A DNA stretch of 48,353 bases from an uncultured Actinomycetes bacterium (GCA_937902105.1 CALGTP010000433.1:1-48353), one strand, 5' to 3'; counted from the stretch's first letter, positions 34,934 through 43,267 are shown. Notes: a model not told the origin generated them from the sequence alone. A program made the numbers and translations.

Positions 34934-36289
34934 ATGCTGAATCCACAGCGTGACTACGTGCTTCGCACAGTAGAAGAGCGCGGCGTTCGACTCATCCGTC
35001 TGTGGTTCACAGACGTCTTGGGGGGGCTCAAGAGTTTTGCCATCAGTCCGGCCGAACTTGAAAACGCTCTTGAAGATGGCATGACCTTTGACGGCTCATC
35101 CATTGACGGTTTCTCACGAGTCCAAGAGAGTGATGTTCTGGCGATCCCCGACCCCAACACTTTCGTGATGCTGCCATGGGCAGATTCAAAGTCTCCCGAG
35201 GCACGCGTCTTCTGCGATATCTACAACCTTGATGGTTCCCCATTTGATGGAGACCCCCGCCAAGTGTTGCGACGTAACTTAAAACGTGCTCAGGATCTAG
35301 GACTCGACTTTTTAATTGCTCCCGATATGGAGTTCTTTTACTTTGCTCCCCCGGAAGCTGGTCAGCCTCCACGCCCACTCGATGAGGCGTCATTTTTTGA
35401 TCTCACAACAACTGATGTCACGGGCACATTGCGCAAGGAAACGATTCGCACTCTGGAGACGATGAGTATTCCCGTTGAGTACTCATTCCATGAAGATGCA
35501 CCCTCGCAACATGAAATTGATCTGCGTCATACCGATGCTTTGACAATGGCTGACAGCGTGATGACTTTTCGCTTGGTTGTCAAAGAGGTCGCCGCCGCAC
35601 AGGGAGTCCATGCCACCTTTATGCCTAAGCCCCTTGAAGGAGTTCAAGGCAGTGGTATGCACCTGCATCTATCACTGTTCAATAACAAAGGTACTGATGA
35701 CAGCAACAGCAACGCTTTCTATTCGGCAGATGATTCATACAACTTGTCTGAGACGGCTAAGAAATTTATGGCTGGACTACTGTTCCATGCCAGTGAGATC
35801 ACTGCTGTCACCAACCAAACAGTCAATAGCTACAAGCGTTTAGTGCCGGGGTTTGAAGCACCCGTACATGTTTCATGGGCCCGCAATAATCGCAGTGGTT
35901 TGATACGTGTTCCTATACCCAAGCGTGCAAATCCCTCAGCAACACGAATTGAATACCGCTCACCCGACCCAGCCTGCAATCCCTACTTGGCTTTTTCTGT
36001 GATTCTTGCCGCTGGCTTACGCGGTATCGAACAGAACTATGAACTCCCCGCAGAGGCCGATGCAAACCTCTTCGAAATGGGTGACGGTGCACTCGAAAAA
36101 TTGGGTATCGCCCAGTTGCCGCAATCTCTTTCTGAGGCACTCAATGTGATGGAGTCATCAACTCTCGTCCGTGAGGCCCTAGGAGAACACATCTTTGAAT
36201 GGTTCTTGCGTAACAAGCGTTCTGAATGGCGCGGATACAAGACCCAGGTCACTCCATTTGAACTACAGCGCTATCTCAAGAGCATCTGA
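34934..36289 (+). CDS. glnA: Glutamine synthetase type I (glnA family)
   Basis: 451 residues from ATG 34934. AGGAGG (34922-34927) is 6 bases upstream; an ATG at 34928 directly abuts that site and is less likely. Motifs seen are TFDGSSIDGFSRVQESD, PDMEFFYF, HATFMPKPLEGVQGSGMHLHLSL (in pieces), NSYKRLVPGFEAP and RSPDPACNPYLAF. The position of the adenylylated tyrosine in other GSI (NLY/NIY) is Phe (NLFEM), so control by adenylylation is unlikely. Clustered with glnII and a GlnR-like gene. Confidence 0.92.
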   Translation: MLNPQRDYVLRTVEERGVRLIRLWFTDVLGGLKSFAISPAELENALEDGMTFDGSSIDGFSRVQESDVLAIPDPNTFVMLPWADSKSPEARVFCDIYNLDGSPFDGDPRQVLRRNLKRAQDLGLDFLIAPDMEFFYFAPPEAGQPPRPLDEASFFDLTTTDVTGTLRKETIRTLETMSIPVEYSFHEDAPSQHEIDLRHTDALTMADSVMTFRLVVKEVAAAQGVHATFMPKPLEGVQGSGMHLHLSLFNNKGTDDSNSNAFYSADDSYNLSETAKKFMAGLLFHASEITAVTNQTVNSYKRLVPGFEAPVHVSWARNNRSGLIRVPIPKRANPSATRIEYRSPDPACNPYLAFSVILAAGLRGIEQNYELPAEADANLFEMGDGALEKLGIAQLPQSLSEALNVMESSTLVREALGEHIFEWFLRNKRSEWRGYKTQVTPFELQRYLKSI

Positions 36290-36297
36290 GTTATTGC

Positions 36298-36981
36298 ATG
36301 ATGGATCTCATCGCCGTTTTTCCAGAATCGCCTTCACCAGAATTGGCGCGCACTTTGGACATGGCTGGTTTTCGTTGGAAAGCCTTTCCTTCGGCTGAAG
36401 TCGCCCTGAAGTCTGAACCCAAGGAGGGTTGGTTGGGTGCCATTGTGATGGCCGATGAAGATATGGACGGGGCTTGGGCTTTTTGCCGGGCCCTGCGTAA
36501 ACGGGATGGGATACATGTACCGTTGATGTTGTTGGTCACTGGTGCGCAACTTGATGACCTCACCTTGCGTGATGAATTGTTTAGCGATTTTTGTTTGCTG
36601 CCGTTTCACCCGCGAGAACTTGAAGCCCGGCTACGACATGTTTTCGCGCACATGTCTATCAGTGTCAAGCCAGATGTCGTGGACTATGGCGGGCTAGCAC
36701 TCAACCTTGAGACCTATCAGGCGTACATTGATGGTCGCCCGCTCGATCTGACTTACATGGAGTACGAACTCCTCAAATTTCTCACTCAGAATCCGGGCAA
36801 AGTTTTTACCCGCGAGATTCTTTTGTCACGGGTCTGGGGTTACGACTATTACGGCGGTGCGCGAACTGTTGATGTGCATATTCGTCGTTTGCGAGCCAAG
36901 TTGGGTGAAGAGCAAGCGAACTTGATTCAGACGGTGCGCAGTGTGGGATACCGCTTTGGGCAATCGCGCTGGGGCAACTAA
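36298..36981 (+). CDS. glnR: GlnR-like orphan response regulator (OmpR/PhoB winged helix)
   Basis: 227 residues, starting 8 bases after the glnA stop. The C-terminal winged-helix domain has RVWGYDYYGGARTVDVHIRRLRAKLG, very close to actinobacterial GlnR. The N-terminal receiver-like domain is degenerate: the usual phosphoacceptor position in IVMADEDMDG appears to be Ala, with Asp one residue on, and the conserved Lys before Pro is Leu (CLLPFHPREL). That fits GlnR, a phosphorylation-independent nitrogen regulator known to control glnA and glnII. Assignment by sequence feel and context. Confidence 0.75.
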   Translation: MMDLIAVFPESPSPELARTLDMAGFRWKAFPSAEVALKSEPKEGWLGAIVMADEDMDGAWAFCRALRKRDGIHVPLMLLVTGAQLDDLTLRDELFSDFCLLPFHPRELEARLRHVFAHMSISVKPDVVDYGGLALNLETYQAYIDGRPLDLTYMEYELLKFLTQNPGKVFTREILLSRVWGYDYYGGARTVDVHIRRLRAKLGEEQANLIQTVRSVGYRFGQSRWGN

Positions 36982-37029
36982 CCGAGTCTTCGCCCCACAA
37001 CCCGCCCCCCCACCTTCTCCCACGCCCCG

Positions 37030-37098
37030 CCTTCTCGGTAGCTTTAGCGTCTTAGGTAGGTTTCTGAGCGCAAAACAGCAGTTTGCCTACCTAGAAGG
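37030..37098 (-). repeat. Palindromic repeat, copy A
   Basis: 65-bp core at 37032-37096, reading in minus orientation. It shares 56 of 65 bases with copy B and 60 of 65 with copy C when aligned in the same orientation. Ends TTCTAGGTAG and CTACCGAGAA are near inverted repeats, with AGGTAGG/CCTACCT and CAAAC/GTTTTG arms nested inside. It lies in the convergent gap between the GlnR-like gene and the nuclease-like gene at 37101. Confidence 0.9.
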
Positions 37099-37100
37099 TG

Positions 37101-38018
37101 TCATTTAGGGGCCCATTTCTCCACTGCCTGAGTGATCATGCGCGCCACATACTGCGGATTGCGGACAATCTGCAACCACGTGAATTTCAGACCAATGAAT
37201 CCCTGGCCCAACAGATCGGCGTTTCGCTTGCGATCGAATTCAAACTGTTCGCGATTGAGTCCGTGGAACTCCCAGCCATCGCATTCAACATAAATATTTG
37301 TATCCGTGATCAGAAAATCAACTTCATAACCGCCGATGCGCGCATGAAACTCCATTGACGGAAGCTTGTATCGTGCGCACAGACGTGCCATCTTTTCTTC
37401 AAGAACAGAATCAGGCGGACGAGCTCGCAAAACCTGATGCGCTAGAGCTTGACGAATAGCGATCGTCCCGCGCCGACCTTTTTTGCTATGCCGAGCGATT
37501 GCCATATCAACAGCACTCACTGAGACATGTCCATCAATGCGCATTTTCATTAAACATTCTTCAACAGATTGTGGTGCAACTGCTCCCAAATCAACCAGCG
37601 TACGCAAGGGATTTGTCACCGGTATCCCATTCACAAAGCGCGGCTGGAGTTCTTTGCAGTCAACGGGGCGATGCACAACAACATCAGGCAAGCAGAGTGC
37701 CCCGCCGCGATCGGGGCGAATCAAATCAACTGGATTGTCGCCGATGACAGTCGCCCCATAGAGGTAAGCGGCAGATCGATGGCTCGCCAATGCCCCTCTT
37801 CCTGCAGCGCGCACCGCTGCGTCAATGCGCACCACAGGTGAGATTGTGATTCCAGGTAATCCCGCGACTCCAGGAAATATTTCAATCAGGCGTCCGTCGC
37901 GAACCAAACGCGACCAAGTTGAGGCCGAGATCGTTGATCGCAAAAGTTCACTTCTTCCAATGAGCCGATTTTCACCTCGGGCGAACCGCTCAAGTTCGTA
38001 CATCATCAATTTCGTCAC
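37101..38018 (-). CDS. DUF559 / AbiEi-type domain protein, nuclease-like
   Basis: 305 residues from a GTG (ATG codons at 38006 and 38003 are alternatives). The N-terminal part (about 15-100) resembles AbiEi-type helix-turn-helix antitoxin domains: STWSRLVRDGRLIEIFPGVAG. The C-terminal part (about 215-300) is DUF559-like, a Vsr/PD-(D/E)XK-related fold: VLEEKMARL, YEVDFLITDTNIYVECDGWEFHG with Asp and Glu-X-Asp as possible catalytic residues, and GLKFTWLQIVRNP. No toxin partner gene lies beside it. It is bracketed by inverted repeats A and B. Confidence 0.8.
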   Translation of the reverse strand: MTKLMMYELERFARGENRLIGRSELLRSTISASTWSRLVRDGRLIEIFPGVAGLPGITISPVVRIDAAVRAAGRGALASHRSAAYLYGATVIGDNPVDLIRPDRGGALCLPDVVVHRPVDCKELQPRFVNGIPVTNPLRTLVDLGAVAPQSVEECLMKMRIDGHVSVSAVDMAIARHSKKGRRGTIAIRQALAHQVLRARPPDSVLEEKMARLCARYKLPSMEFHARIGGYEVDFLITDTNIYVECDGWEFHGLNREQFEFDRKRNADLLGQGFIGLKFTWLQIVRNPQYVARMITQAVEKWAPK

Positions 38019-38061
38019 GACTGATCGTGTGCCCGATCAACCATCAAACGGCAACACAACC

Positions 38062-38126
38062 TTCTAGGTAGGCAAACTGTCGTTTTGCGCCTATAAACCT
38101 ACCTGAGACGCAAAAACTACCTAGAA
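38062..38126 (+). repeat. Palindromic repeat, copy B
   Basis: 65-bp core with perfect inverted ends TTCTAGGTAG and CTACCTAGAA. The inner arms AGGTAGG/CCTACCT flank a small hairpin (CAAAC, 4 bases, GTTTTG). It lies between the start of the nuclease-like gene (38018) and the stop of the HAD gene (38146). It is the most diverged of the three copies (56 of 65 with A, 54 of 65 with C). Confidence 0.9.
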
Positions 38127-38145
38127 CGTGGGAGACGAAACCTAG

Positions 38146-38814
38146 TTAACACGTGAGGCGAACGAGATCGTCGACTGAGATGCCCACCAATGAAGGCGCA
38201 AGTCGCAATCGATCCCCAAGGTCTGCAGGAATATCTACAACATGTGGCACGCCCAGCACATAGCACCCTGCCGCCAAAGCCGAGCGCACGCCCGTGGGTG
38301 AATCTTCAATTGCCAGACACTCACGTGGGTCAACTCCGAGTCGCTGAGCCGCCAGTAGGTACGGCTCGGGGTGAGGCTTACCCGCAGTGACCTCATCGCC
38401 AGTCACCGAGACCGTAAAACTTTTCGGCGGCAAACAATCAATGACTTGATCCGCAAATCGCTTCCACGACATTGTCACCAATGCTGCGGGAATTCCGGCC
38501 TGATTAACACTGGCCAACAATTCGCGTGCTCCTGGACGCCAAGGAATGGCCACCCGCAATTGCGCCACAACACGATCCAACAACATCTCAACAATTTCTG
38601 CGGGCTCTTTATTGACACCTCCGTGCTTGCGAATGTAAGCACCCGAATCCAAAAGATCCGATCCGACCAATGCCCGCGCGTGTTCATGGGACCATGTCCC
38701 ACCATGCATCTCGACGATTTCGAATTCGGCAGCGAACCAATACGGTTCTGTGTCAACGATCGTTCCGTCCATGTCCCACAACACAGCGGCTGGTCTTTTG
38801 CGCGAGCCGACCAT
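38146..38814 (-). CDS. HAD-superfamily hydrolase (beta-phosphoglucomutase-like)
   Basis: 222 residues from ATG 38814, one base after the amidohydrolase stop; the open frame continues upstream inside that gene. Motif I is VLWDMDGTIVDTEPYW with the nucleophile Asp. The cap domain follows, then motif II VTMSWKRF (Thr), motif III GKPHPEPYL (Lys), and motif IV LAIEDSPTGVRSALAAGC. It is most like phosphatase/mutase subfamily I with a helical cap. The substrate is not readable. Last gene of the RidA-to-HAD train. Confidence 0.85.
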   Translation of the reverse strand: MVGSRKRPAAVLWDMDGTIVDTEPYWFAAEFEIVEMHGGTWSHEHARALVGSDLLDSGAYIRKHGGVNKEPAEIVEMLLDRVVAQLRVAIPWRPGARELLASVNQAGIPAALVTMSWKRFADQVIDCLPPKSFTVSVTGDEVTAGKPHPEPYLLAAQRLGVDPRECLAIEDSPTGVRSALAAGCYVLGVPHVVDIPADLGDRLRLAPSLVGISVDDLVRLTC

Positions 38815-38815
38815 T

Positions 38816-40198
38816 TCAGTGAAGTTGTTGAATCCGCGCACTGATGAGGCGATGTTTTCCGAGCATCTCATCAAGCGCAGTGTGCGTCAGTTGTCCATCG
38901 CGCACGACCACGCGCCCATGCACCACAGTGTGCCGCGCCGCCGATGGGCCACACCGCAACCAGGCTTCAATCGGATCCGCAATCGCCCCCGCAAAGGATG
39001 GGCCAGTCAGTGACCACACCGCTAGATCACCAACCGCACCGATAGTGATCTCTCCAATTTCACCTTCACGACCAAGACATCCAGCACCACCGCGGGTGCC
39101 CATCTCCAAAGACATGCGCGCCGTTCCGGCCTGCGCGCCATTGCGTAATTTGGCGAGCAACATCGCTTGGCGGGCTTCCATCCACATTGATCCAGAGTCC
39201 GCTGATGAAGATCCATCAACTCCGAGGCCAACCTTGACCCCAGCGGCACGCAAGTCAACAACTGGCGAAATACCCGAGGCCAAAATCATATTGCTGCTCG
39301 GGCAATGAGCTACCCCGATGCCAGCAGCACCGAGACGATGAATCTCGTCGTGATTCGGCATCACGCAATGAGCAACCCAAGTACGGTCGCTGCACCAACC
39401 AGTGCGCTCTAGATATTCCATCGGGCGACAACCAAAAGTTGCGAGAGAAAACTCGTCGTCTTGAGCATTCTCAGCAAAGTGAGTGTGCAAGCGAACATCC
39501 AACTTTTCAGCTAGTTCAGCGGAACGGATCATCAGTTCTTCAGTCACGCTGAACGGTGAACACGGGGCGAGGGCCACACGCACCATTGCACCGAATGAGC
39601 GATCATGATGCCGAAGCACGGCTTGTTCACTGAGCGCCAGAATTTCATCGTCGTCGCAGACAACATCATCAGGTGGCAAACCACCATCTTTTTGTGAAAG
39701 AGACATTGAGCCTCGCGTGGGATGAAAACGCATACCTAAATCTTGCGCGGCGCGAATTTCGGCGGACAACAAATCACCAGCACCATGAGGATGCAAATAC
39801 AGATGATCCGAACTTGTTGTGCATCCAGACAAGGCCAGTTCTGCGAGAGCGATGTATGCGCTGACATAAACCGCTTCTTCATCAATCGCGCGCCAGAGTG
39901 GATACAAAGATTGCAACCAACCAAATAATGGTTTGTCTGTCATCAGTGGATTCGCGCGAGTGAGATTTTGATACATATGGTGATGTGTATTCACCAAACC
40001 TGGCGTCACTAAACAATCAGTGGCATCAAGGACTTCACGGGCATCGGGTTTGATATCCAAAGATGAACCAACACCAGTGATGATTCCGTCAGTGATAGCA
40101 ACCCAACCGCCGCTGAGTTCACGACGTTGGTCATCGACTGTGGCAACGACGAGAGCATTATGGATCAATAAATCAGCCACGACAGCAGGAGTGGTCAT
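38816..40198 (-). CDS. Amidohydrolase, 8-oxoguanine deaminase / AtzB-TrzA type
   Basis: 460 residues. A metal-dependent TIM-barrel hydrolase that deaminates a purine or triazine-like ring. Metal ligands are seen in GLVNTHHHMYQNL (His-X-His), RLHTHFAEN, VAHCVMPNHDEI and GLGVDGSSSADSG (Asp). The overall sequence is close to 8-oxoguanine deaminases and hydroxyatrazine hydrolases. Composite beta-sandwich ends (residues 1-60 and about 400-460) are present. It overlaps the decarboxylase stop by 4 bases. Confidence 0.8.
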   Translation of the reverse strand: MTTPAVVADLLIHNALVVATVDDQRRELSGGWVAITDGIITGVGSSLDIKPDAREVLDATDCLVTPGLVNTHHHMYQNLTRANPLMTDKPLFGWLQSLYPLWRAIDEEAVYVSAYIALAELALSGCTTSSDHLYLHPHGAGDLLSAEIRAAQDLGMRFHPTRGSMSLSQKDGGLPPDDVVCDDDEILALSEQAVLRHHDRSFGAMVRVALAPCSPFSVTEELMIRSAELAEKLDVRLHTHFAENAQDDEFSLATFGCRPMEYLERTGWCSDRTWVAHCVMPNHDEIHRLGAAGIGVAHCPSSNMILASGISPVVDLRAAGVKVGLGVDGSSSADSGSMWMEARQAMLLAKLRNGAQAGTARMSLEMGTRGGAGCLGREGEIGEITIGAVGDLAVWSLTGPSFAGAIADPIEAWLRCGPSAARHTVVHGRVVVRDGQLTHTALDEMLGKHRLISARIQQLH

Positions 40199-41601
40199 GG
40201 GTTATCCGTGGCCAATGAATCAAGAATCTCAACCAGGTGTTGACGACGGGTGCGTGGGTTCACAATGCAGAAGCGTAGAACCGTTTCACCGTTCCATGAA
40301 CTCGGAACGACAAATGATTCGCCGGAATACAACTGTTGGTCGCTCCAGCGCTGATAATCGGCAGCTTTCCAGCCAAGTCGACGAAATACCAAGATGCTTA
40401 AATCTGGTTCAAGGAGCAATTCAAGATAAGGACGCGCGCGAATTTCGTCTGCGCCTTGTTGTGTCACCTTGAGAGTTCTCTCCATTGCATCTGTATATGC
40501 CTGAGTCCCGTGTGTCGCCAAGCTAAACCACAATGGCAGGCCGCGAGCTCGCCGACTGAGGTGGTGAGCCATATCAGCAGGATTCATTTCTAACCACGGT
40601 CCATTCTCATCTTGCTCACTATGCAACACATCAAGATATTCAGCATGTTGCGTATGCGCTCGTGGACCATCATGCACATTGCGATAAATCAGAGCACAAC
40701 TGTCATAGGGACCAAAAAGCCACTTATGCGGATCAACGATGAAACTATCGGCGCGCTCAATGCCGATGTATTTGTCGCGAATACTTGGGGCACATAATCC
40801 GGCAGCACCATATGCGCCATCAACATGGAACCACACATTCAATTCTTGTGCTACATCGGCGGACGCGGAGAGATCATCAATCACACCAAGGTTGGTCGTT
40901 CCACACGTCGCAACAATCGCAAAGAGACGATCGCGATCATCTTGCGACATTGAATCGACGGTGGCACGTAATGCAGATCTAACCAAACGCCCGCGATCAT
41001 CGGCGGGGACTAACAAAACATCAGCATCCATCGCACGAGCGGCTTGGGTGACAGATGAATGAGCACCCTTTGAAGCCATGATCAAACCTCGCGTGTGATC
41101 ATGTCGTCCTTGATTGCGTTCGCGCCACCAATATCGACCTGCGATAAGAGCAGACATATTGCCCGCAGTTCCACCGCTGACAAATACCCCACCCGCTGAT
41201 TCAGGAAACTCGGCCAAGTCGGCGATCCAACGCAACGCTTGGTTCTCCGCGAAAACTGCTCCCGCTCCTTCAAGCCAAGAGCCCGCGTAAATACTCGCGG
41301 CGGAAACAACCATGTCGAAAATAATGGAAGCCTCAGTCGGAGCACCAGGAACGAACGAAAGAAACTTTGGGTGGTCAACAGCGATTGAGGATGGCGCAAG
41401 AACCTCAATAAAGAGACGTAATGCTTCAGCCCCAGTAATACCCTCTGGGGTAATCGTCTGCCCTACAAGTTCTAACAACTCTTCGTACGGTCTCGGTGCA
41501 CCCAAAGGCGGCGGGTCAACACGAATGCGATCAATCGAATAGAGCAGTGCCTTACTCGCCAAACGCGCCATCTCAGCATCAGGGGTATGCATACCAACCA
41601 T
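40195..41601 (-). CDS. PLP-dependent amino acid decarboxylase (group II)
   Basis: 468 residues (start at 41601, or the ATG at 41592). Fold type I PLP enzyme of the aromatic-amino-acid/diaminobutyrate decarboxylase family. The substrate entry segment is HPKFLSFVPGAPTEASI, the PLP contact regions are GVFVSGGTAGNMSALIAGR and VWFHVDGAYGAA, and the PLP lysine is in VDPHKWLFGPYD. It may act with the neighbouring amidohydrolase in degradation of a ring or amine compound, but that is only a guess from gene order. Confidence 0.82.
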   Translation of the reverse strand: MVGMHTPDAEMARLASKALLYSIDRIRVDPPPLGAPRPYEELLELVGQTITPEGITGAEALRLFIEVLAPSSIAVDHPKFLSFVPGAPTEASIIFDMVVSAASIYAGSWLEGAGAVFAENQALRWIADLAEFPESAGGVFVSGGTAGNMSALIAGRYWWRERNQGRHDHTRGLIMASKGAHSSVTQAARAMDADVLLVPADDRGRLVRSALRATVDSMSQDDRDRLFAIVATCGTTNLGVIDDLSASADVAQELNVWFHVDGAYGAAGLCAPSIRDKYIGIERADSFIVDPHKWLFGPYDSCALIYRNVHDGPRAHTQHAEYLDVLHSEQDENGPWLEMNPADMAHHLSRRARGLPLWFSLATHGTQAYTDAMERTLKVTQQGADEIRARPYLELLLEPDLSILVFRRLGWKAADYQRWSDQQLYSGESFVVPSSWNGETVLRFCIVNPRTRRQHLVEILDSLATDNP

Positions 41602-41640
41602 GAAGTTATATGACTTCGTGACCTACCGACGACAATCGCG

Positions 41641-41796
41641 TCAGGTGTTGAGTTCGAGCAGTTCACTGCCCTCGTTACGAATCTCGCCGTCTTTCCACAA
41701 CAGGTGGCCAAGCAATGCAGCTACTGGTGCCATTGATAAACCAACGACGATGGGAAATGAAATCAGAGCGAGAATGAGGACAACGGCACCAGGCAT
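41641..41796 (-). CDS. Small 51-residue membrane protein
   Basis: ATG at 41796, 9 bases after the RidA stop, with the gene ending 39 bases before the decarboxylase start. One hydrophobic region of about 28 residues starts at MPGAVVLILALISFPIVVGL and is followed by a short polar tail with KDGEIRNEGSELLELNT. It looks like a small conserved actinobacterial protein with the tail motif EGSELLEL, but this is from memory and not checked. Function unknown. Confidence 0.65.
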   Translation of the reverse strand: MPGAVVLILALISFPIVVGLSMAPVAALLGHLLWKDGEIRNEGSELLELNT

Positions 41797-41805
41797 GAGA
41801 AGAAC

Positions 41806-42270
41806 CTACTTCTTTGCGCCACGTGCAGGTGACTTCTTCACAGGTGACTTTTTGACGACAGCCTTCTTGACGACAGCCTTCTTCGCCGGTGACTTCTTCG
41901 CAGGGGCTAAAGGCTTATAGGCCCATGCTTCAATTTCTACTGCACCACCGAAAGGAAGGGCCGCAACGCCGATGGTTGAACGCGCTGGCCGTGCACCATC
42001 AAAGCCAGCGACATAGGCCTCATTAAAAGTTGCGAAGGTGTCCATGTCTGTTAAAAAACAAAGGGTCTTGGCGATGTCATGAATTGTCACGCCCGCTTCT
42101 TTCAAACGCTCTTTCAGATTCTTCACCGCTTGCGTCGTCTGACCGGCCACTCCCCCTGAAACTAAGACTCCATCTTTGATACCAAGTTGACCCGACACGA
42201 TCACCCAGTCACCAGCGCGAACGACAGGTGTATAAGGACCAAGGGGTTTGGGAGCGGAAGTCTTTGCCAT
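41806..42270 (-). CDS. RidA/YjgF-family protein with lysine-rich tail
   Basis: 154 residues from ATG 42270; the longer open frame upstream runs antisense to the lipoprotein gene and is not expected to be coding. Residues 1-120 are a RidA-type domain (LGPYTPVVRAGDWVIVSGQLG, FNEAYVAGFDGARPARSTIGVAALPFGGAVEIEAWA in pieces), with the conserved Arg of the enamine/imine deaminase site. The last 33 residues repeat PAKK, AVVKK and SPVKK units, like histone H1-type nucleoid proteins. In the DNA these show as tandem 15-base repeats near 41850-41885. Confidence 0.88.
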   Translation of the reverse strand: MAKTSAPKPLGPYTPVVRAGDWVIVSGQLGIKDGVLVSGGVAGQTTQAVKNLKERLKEAGVTIHDIAKTLCFLTDMDTFATFNEAYVAGFDGARPARSTIGVAALPFGGAVEIEAWAYKPLAPAKKSPAKKAVVKKAVVKKSPVKKSPARGAKK

Positions 42271-42385
42271 GCCCGCAAGGTTAGTTGTCAGTGCCGCAAT
42301 TTGCCTCGCCCCTTGGCAACATCTCTGCAGCACAGTTATCATGGCGTGTGCGCAACTTTGCCAATCCGAGTGACCAGGACGCGAG

Positions 42386-43267
42386 ATGACAGAGTCCATC
42401 ATCCGTGGCAGTCGCCGGCAGTTGCTGCAAGTGGGTGTGGTTGGCACTTCGGTGTTGACCCTGAGTCGTCTACTCAGCGCCTGTGGGGGTTCGGCGAGCA
42501 GCGATCCCCTTGACGGACCAATTTCACAAAACATGGCTCTCGTCCAACGCTGGGTTCCCGATCAAATCGGACCTGGCGCGGTGCGTCTGCCGATCTCCCT
42601 CGCCGACAACGCTGGTTTGTTACTTAAGGGTCCACGAGTTTTGACTGGCGACATACGAAGCGTCACGGACGATTCTGTTGTCGTCAAAGGTCTGACAGCA
42701 CAGCGTGCTTCGTTGGGTGAAGGATTGGCCCCATTTTGGGTCTTCAACACCACCCTTGAAACTGTCGCCTTTTTCACATTGGTCGTTGATGGCGGGCCAG
42801 CAGATGGGGCTGCTTTCCAGGTCAGTGACCCGTCGACTCTGGTTGTCCCACGCCCCTCAGACCGCCTGCCTGCGCTCGACACACCGACTGCTGACAATCA
42901 TCAAGGAGTTGAGCCCTACTGCACTCAGATGCCAGAACCCTGTCCTTTCCATGAGATGACGTTGGCCGAGGCTTTGCAAAAAAGTCAGCGCGTCGTGCTG
43001 ATTGTTGGTACCCCCGCGCATTGTCAGACGGGAGTCTGTGCGCCAGTACTTGATGGCATGGTCACAATGTCAAAAGATTTGACGGATGTGATTTTTATTC
43101 ACGCCGATGTATACCTCGATGACACTGCAACAACAGTGGCACCGACAGTTGAGCAATTAAAGTTGACGTTTGAGCCAGTGGTGTGGGTCACCGATATTGG
43201 TGGAGTGATCACTCATCGCTTCGAAGGTGTCTGGCATCCCGATGAAGTCCGCCAAGCCCTGATCTAA
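42386..43267 (+). CDS. Predicted Tat-exported lipoprotein with thioredoxin-like domain
   Basis: 293 residues; AGGA lies about 8 bases before the ATG. The signal has a twin-arginine start (GSRRQLLQVG), a hydrophobic stretch and a lipobox LLSAC with Cys33. The middle (about 40-165) is a beta-rich domain. The C-terminal 100 residues look thioredoxin-like: QRVVLIVGTPAHCQTGVCAPVLDGM (in pieces HCQTGVC, two Cys five apart), FEPVVWVTDIGGVI and a final helix. It may be an extracytoplasmic redox or copper-handling protein; the exact function is unknown. Confidence 0.72.
   Translation: MTESIIRGSRRQLLQVGVVGTSVLTLSRLLSACGGSASSDPLDGPISQNMALVQRWVPDQIGPGAVRLPISLADNAGLLLKGPRVLTGDIRSVTDDSVVVKGLTAQRASLGEGLAPFWVFNTTLETVAFFTLVVDGGPADGAAFQVSDPSTLVVPRPSDRLPALDTPTADNHQGVEPYCTQMPEPCPFHEMTLAEALQKSQRVVLIVGTPAHCQTGVCAPVLDGMVTMSKDLTDVIFIHADVYLDDTATTVAPTVEQLKLTFEPVVWVTDIGGVITHRFEGVWHPDEVRQALI

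Larger units (their letters stand above)
37030..38126. mobile_element. Putative repeat-bracketed nuclease-gene unit
   Basis: Copies A (minus orientation) and B (plus orientation) of the same 65-bp palindromic repeat form inverted ends around a single gene, the 305-residue DUF559-type protein. The unit is about 1.1 kb. No transposase, no target-site duplication found by eye, and no attachment site. The layout recalls REP elements around their cognate RAYT gene, but the enzyme family is different. Mobility is inferred and not shown. Confidence 0.4.

Noticed and set aside
37101-38018. The DUF559/AbiEi-type gene as the antitoxin of a type IV toxin-antitoxin pair
   Set aside because: No AbiEii-type nucleotidyltransferase toxin gene lies next to it; the fused C-terminal nuclease-like domain explains the gene without one.
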